From NCBI RefSeq assembly GCF_032854445.1, contig NC_088295.1:79510028-79574027 (forward strand): a stretch of DNA of 64,000 nt. Reading direction: 5' to 3'. The notes under the pieces are model-generated. The model did not search any database. It was not told where the DNA came from and saw only the letters and a list, made by a program, of their open reading frames with translations. The stretch's first letter is position 1. Each line of letters opens with the position of its first letter. Source of the DNA: Liolophura sinensis (taxonomy: Eukaryota > Mollusca > Polyplacophora > Chitonida > Chitonidae). Positions 59,056 to 64,000 of the stretch are shown here, in pieces. The position numbers were made by a program, and so were the translations under genes.

Positions 59056-59245
59056 GGGGCCTCTTTAGCATAGAGGTTAGCGTGAATAGTGAAGCACAAT
59101 GATTCAGGAGCCTCTCACCAATGCGGTCACCTTGAGTTCAAGTCCAGTTCATATGGGCTTCCTCTATGGTCGTACGTGGGGAGGTCTGGCAGCAACCTGC
59201 AGACGGTCGTTGGTTTCCCCAGGCTCTTCCCCAGAATCTCACACA
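59056..59245 (+). mobile_element. SINE family A, diverged, without tail
   Basis: GGGGCCTCTTTAGCATAGAGG, CAATGATTCAGGAGCCTCTC, GAGTTCAAGTCCAGTTCAT and GGCAGCAACCTGCAGACG, ending near CCAGGCTCTTCCCCAG. Confidence 0.85.
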
Positions 59246-60404
59246 CTGTTTTCAAGCACAAACAGCGAAACGACATTCCACGTCTCCAAGGTAGCTGGTG
59301 GTTAGTTTTCCTGGGCGTTCAAAGCAAAACTTATTACAGCCTCTTGTATACATATGTTATCAAATTTTATTTTATTTCTTGTGTGAAACTGAACACATTT
59401 CATTGAGAATGTTTTGGTGTGATCGACATACCTGTACATATCGTGTGGAGATAATTACTGTAGTCCCATTGACAGCTAAATTGATCTCGATCTAAATGGA
59501 TCTGATGTGGGTTTAATCGTGTAGATAAAGCAGTTCTAACAACATAATCTCGGCAGAACTAATAGCAGTATCGTGTCAAACAATGGCACAATGATGCGAG
59601 AGGCTTTTGGGCGTTGTCGCGAAACACATCCCGACAGGCTAACACAACACTAACGTTTGACATGTCATTAGTCTCACTTGGCGAGAGAGAAATTCTCACA
59701 CGTATTTCCACAGATTTGCCGCTGGAAACAAACCTCAGTAATACTCAGTAATGCCCCCAGCTCATTAACCGCGTTACAAGACACGCTATCATGTTCCTGA
59801 GTCATTCTGCAATAAGGTATAAATTGAGGTATACAGACATCGCCAGACACTGTCAACACAAAATGGGAGTTCCGTTGCTTTCTCATCCTTACAAAATACT
59901 GAAATCAATGTCAATATGTATTTTATCATTTACTACGCAGTATCTTCCGCAATTAGGAAATAAGACAATGCTAAATATCAGTTAACCTTCAACAAAACGT
60001 GTCGAGTGCAGTACGATATACTTAGGGCTTCCAGGCGTGCATATGTCTGTCCTGTCACAGGCAATCGATGGCAGTGGATATCAACCACATGACCTCTTCG
60101 GTCCAAACGGCAGTGTCTAGTGATTTGACTGCGAAAAGACCAACCGCCCAATAAATGCCTTCGAACCATTGTTAATAGGAAGTCAAAACCAAACATTATG
60201 ACTACATAAAATAACATTTTCCATATGTCATATCCCCTAACAAAAATGTATGTCACACAGAATTATGATTTCTTTCAAATTTTATAAAATGTTGTTAAGT
60301 GATAATTTAGATGAAGAAAGAAGGTGCTAATATGTTAGATCTCTGGCTTCAAGTTTACATGAGTTCCTTTCATTTCACATCTTAGCTAAATTTATGGATT
60401 TCTT

Positions 60405-60565
60405 TATTTCACCGCTGTTTGACGCCATATAGAAGGCTTTTTTAACTTACAAAATGGCGGACAGCTTTATTCCTATATGTAAACCTCTGCCCTTCACCAA
60501 ATGACTGACAAACCTTCGTACAGGTAAAGCAACAAGAGCTGGATTCGAACACCCAACTTCTCTGG
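60405..60565 (-). mobile_element. Diverged SINE related to family A
   Basis: AAATGGCGGACAGCTTTATTC, GACAAACCTTCGTACAGG and GAGCTGGATTCGAACACCC follow the order of family A on the minus strand, but with low identity. Confidence 0.5.
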
Positions 60566-60654
60566 TCAAGGGCATACTAGAGGCAGCGACCTACTGTTTT
60601 ATAACAGTCTGAACCAGCGCGGTTCATAAATCTATAGAACAACACACAACCTCC

Positions 60655-61620
60655 CATTTACTGTCACATAACATTATCTTGATAAAAAACACGTAATCTC
60701 ATCCCACTTACTGGCAAACAACATTGTCCTGCCGAAAACACACATGACCTCATCCCACTTACTGGCAAACAACATTGTCCTGCCGAAAACACACATGACC
60801 TCATCCCACTTACTGGCAAACAACATTGTCCTGCCGAAAACACACATGACCTCATCCCACTTACTGGCACACAACATTGTCCTGCCGAAAACACACATGA
60901 CCTCATCCCACTTACTGGCAAACAACATTGTCCTGCCGAAAACACACATGACCTCATCCCACTTACTGGCACACAACATTGTCCTGCCGAAAACACACAT
61001 GACCTCAACCCATTTACTGGCACACACCATTGTCCTGCTGAAAACACATGATTTCATCCCACTTACTGACACTCAACATTGTCCTGCAAAAAACAATCAT
61101 GACCTCATCTTACTTACTGGCAGACAACATTGCCCTGTCAAAAACACACATGACCTCATCCCACTTACTGGCTAACAACATGATCCTGCCGAAAACACAC
61201 ATGACCTCATCCCACTTACTGGCAAACAACATTGTCCTGCCGAAAACACACATGACCTCATCCCACTTACTGGCAAACAGCATTGCCCTGAAAACAACAT
61301 TTTCCTGCCGAAAATACACATGACCTCATTCCCCTTACTAGCACAAAACATTGCCCTGCCGAAAACACAAGTGACCTCTCACATATTGTAACACAACACT
61401 GTCCTGCCGAAAATACAGGTGACCTCATCCCACTTACTAGCACACGACACTGTCCTGCCGAAAATACAGGTGACCTCATCCCACTTACTGGCACACAACA
61501 TTGTCCTGCCGAAAATACAGGTGACCTCCCATCTTCTGTGACATGGTATAATCCTGCCCAAAACACGCACGACCTTCCACGTACTGCTACATAGCATTAT
61601 CCTGCCGAAATAAGGACCTA
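60655..61620 (-). repeat. 51-bp minisatellite, about 18 units
   Basis: The unit reads CATGACCTCATCCCACTTAC, then TGGCAAACAACATTGTCCTGCCGAAAACACA, for example at 60743 and 60794. The period is 17 codons, so both strands show open frames of 130-143 codons. Units diverge and vary in length toward the right end. Confidence 0.93.
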
Positions 61621-62533
61621 ATTAACATCTCCTGCAACACAACATTATCTGCCGAAAACACACGATCATATAACATGTCGATAACATACTACATACTGTA
61701 TATGGCGTCACACTTTCTCTACCAAAAATTGTCTTGGAGACCTACGGGTACTTCTATTTCTTTTCGTGCGTTGATCATTCTGGTGATGATCGAGAGTGAT
61801 ATCTTGGTGGAACTCGCAACGCTCACTTAAGAATAATTGAATGATTATGGGGCACGCTCCATTGGAGGATTTTCAACCATAACACTCATGTGAAGGACAC
61901 GAAACATACACGCTAATTGGTCTAAACATAAGCGTCAAGTCCGACGTTCATATACCATTCGTAGTCCGTAAAAGGCGTCCCAAGTCGATAATCGCAAGAT
62001 CCATTTCCAACACAACGTTTAACACTAACTCCAAAAGACAAAGGTATGTAAGAAATTATACAAATAAGAAATAAAGCCGGTAACACACCGGTAATACCGA
62101 AGTTGCCGAAGTCTACGACCCCAACATGGTAATATCCGGTACAATCGGATTTAATCTGTTGAAAGAAAACGGTATTATCTCATTTGAAACGAGAAGTAAA
62201 AGGTATAGCACAATTCCACCGATGCTATCCAGGGAAAGAACTTAACAGTAACCAGCAATATTGACCGTGAAGTCTAAGGTACGAGATCTATTTCAGTTAT
62301 GACACAACTAATTCTACTACTGATAACATGCAAGTTGGTACAGATAGGTGATGCGTCCGAAATGAGCCATCAAAGAAGACACACGAACTATTTTAATACT
62401 ATGCTTCCCTGCACGAGAGAGAGGTGCACCCTTTTCATTGTCGGCCACTACTACAGGTTCTACAGCCTGCCGACCCCATGTACAGCCTGCCTACGTATAA
62501 TCCACTCCTTCAATGTTTTACACCGGTCCCATT
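61621..62533. other. Intergenic, no gene seen
   Basis: No coding or repeat signal between the 51-bp array and the complete SINE. Confidence 0.5.
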
Positions 62534-62541
62534 AACTGTAG

Positions 62542-62774
62542 ACGGGGCCTCCGTGGCTCAGTTGGTTAGCGCGCTAGCACAGCATAATGACCCAGGAGCC
62601 CCTCACGAATGCGGTCGCTGTGAGCTCAAGTCCAACTCATAGTTGGCTTTCTCTCCGGCCGTAAGTGAGAAGGTCTGCCAGCAACCTGCGGATGGTCATG
62701 GGTTTCTCCCGGGCTCGTATAAGAGAAATATTCTTGAGTACGGCGTAAAACACCAATCAAATAAATAAATAAAT
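62542..62774 (+). mobile_element. SINE family A, most complete copy, with target duplication
   Basis: GGGGCCTCCGTGGCTCAGTTGG is the tRNA head with A box. GCTCAAGTCCAACTC is a B-box remnant. The body runs to TATTCTTGAGTACGGCGTAA and ends in AAATAAATAAATA. The 8-base duplication AACTGTAG is present at 62534-62541 and 62775-62782. Confidence 0.92.
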
Positions 62775-62879
62775 AACTGTAGGCCAATTAACGCCTCACA
62801 CTCAAATGGCGCTGTAAATCCCTTCAGGTTTTAAACTTTAATATACCCACTGGTCTTAATCTGTAGGATTTATAGGATT

Positions 62880-63055
62880 ATACACACCTCTAGGGTCCAG
62901 AGGTTTTACACCTCTGAAAGGATTTATCCTCCCACATCGGTTTACATCTTATGTACATAGTTACACCTCTGTGTACATGGTTTTACACCTCTAGATTTTC
63001 ACACGTTCGTTTGGTTTTACACACCAGTGTTGATTTGTACCGCTACATCTTTGTG
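62880..63055 (+). repeat. Degenerate short repeats rich in TTTACACCTCT
   Basis: GGTTTTACACCTCT-type motifs occur five or more times at irregular spacing. It is probably an old minisatellite. Confidence 0.5.
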
Positions 63056-63069
63056 TTTACATAAGTTTA

Positions 63070-63098
63070 CCTCCCACCATAATGCTGGCCGAGGTTAA
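63070..63098 (+). mobile_element. SINE family A, tiny fragment
   Basis: CCTCCCACCATAATGCTGGC matches the family's middle/3' part; nothing else is left. Confidence 0.5.
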
Positions 63099-64000
63099 AA
63101 CCTGAATGACTTATAGGCTTTGCAGCCATGTAGGCTTTTATACCCCCAGAAGAGTTTGACAAATGTTTGATATGTCCGTCCTATAGTTGTACACATTGGT
63201 GGTGTGCTCCGTTCAATAAATTGCTGGACCACAGTATTAACCTTTGCTGTTACGGCAACATCTCTTCAGTGCATATGACTTGTAGCCCGACAGTTCATAT
63301 ATCAGCATACAATTAGACACTTACAGTGCAGTAAGCAGACTACTCTAATTTTGCAACCTTTTCAACCCTCTGTAACCAAGTTTTAAACATTCTGCAAGAA
63401 CTATGGGTTCTAGAGAAATAATTTGCACAGCTTGCGTCTTTAATGACACAAATAAATAATTTTAGCGTCATTTTTGTAATAACTGTATGAGTAACTTTCA
63501 CTGAAAAGTGCTTTAGTGGTTGAAAAGGTTGAAGATTTACAATATGCAGAAAACGTAGTGGCATCCATAGCGCATCGGCCATTCACAGTGCACATAGACG
63601 CCAGACTGGCTAGCCCTTACTTCCCCTCCCCCCACCCTTTTGGATTTGCAAGCCACACATTAAGTGTCATTTGATAGTCTTTGCCTGGTATAACCCAAAC
63701 CTCCATCATCAAGGTGAAGGCTCTATAGCCCGCTCTGGCACCAGAGCAATTTCCTTCCACAGAAAAGCACAGGCTGCATCAATGTACATGTAATTTGATT
63801 CAGACATCAATCAACTAATGAGTCAAATTTCAAATTTGAGAAAATAATGCCATTTTGAAGATAGTGGGTTTTAATGAATTTCAAAGAGCATAATTACAAT
63901 CAATGTTTCATTTTGACAAATATCTGAACATGATTATGATAATCACATAGAAATTACTCTCCATAAAATAATATTGAACAGTAATAATTAGAACTGACTA
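63099..64000. other. Intergenic, no gene seen
   Basis: An 80-codon minus-strand frame (63340-63582) has no recognised domain; otherwise AT-rich sequence to the window edge. Confidence 0.5.

Noticed and set aside
60664-61175. Frames of 127-143 codons on both strands
   Set aside because: A by-product of the 51-bp array; no promoter, signal peptide or splice context.
60655-61620. A CRISPR array (regular 51-bp spacing)
   Set aside because: The whole unit is repeated with no unique spacers, and the genome is eukaryotic.
62546-62640. A tRNA gene at the head of SINE A
   Set aside because: The tRNA-like head is part of a dispersed family with a conserved body, tail and target duplication.

Overview
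The window is animal nuclear DNA, most likely from a lophotrochozoan marine invertebrate and probably a mollusc. Evidence: AT-rich sequence, widely spaced exons with GT-AG introns, many tRNA-derived SINEs, a Tc1-like DNA transposon, abundant minisatellites, and an FFamide/SIFamide-type neuropeptide precursor. Species and chromosome cannot be read from the sequence.

I can support two protein-coding genes, both on the plus strand. (1) A six-exon gene (9661-26629) encodes a 612-residue protein of the PP2C-like CG9801 family. All exon junctions are GT-AG and their phases join into one frame. The four acidic residues expected to bind metal in PP2C phosphatases can be placed, followed by a basic Ser/Pro-rich tail. 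(2) A small neuropeptide gene (about 41606-43821) has a TATA box, a short 5' leader exon, a 1.85-kb intron and a single coding exon for a 94-residue secreted precursor. It carries two predicted amidated peptides and the C-x6-C tail motif known from SIFamide precursors.

Region by region: 1-9 kb is intergenic, with (AT)n tracts, SINE pieces and an unclassified repeat present as three head-to-tail copies and one inverted copy. 9.6-26.6 kb is the PP2C-like gene. Its introns hold a 27-bp array of 3'-splice-site-like units next to exon 2, a 28-bp array, a decayed Tc1-like element whose terminal inverted repeats enclose exon 3, and an 81-bp array that duplicates the exon 4/intron 4 splice donor. 28-30.3 kb is a 65/45/41-bp superarray downstream of that gene. 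30.3-41 kb is mostly featureless, with an 80-bp x4 repeat and a SINE that contains a nested foldback element. 41.6-43.8 kb is the neuropeptide gene. 44-64 kb has no recognisable gene, but holds minisatellites (48.9-50.3 and 60.7-61.6 kb), many SINEs and a small inverted-repeat element.

The most unusual signal is that minisatellite expansion in the PP2C-like gene repeatedly involves splice-site-like sequence. Eight near-identical 5' splice sites lie at intron 4, dozens of acceptor-like units precede exon 2, and exon 3 sits between transposon ends. Whether this affects splicing is inference and needs RNA data. Many long open frames in the window are by-products of arrays whose period is divisible by three (27, 51 and 81 bp) and are not listed as genes.
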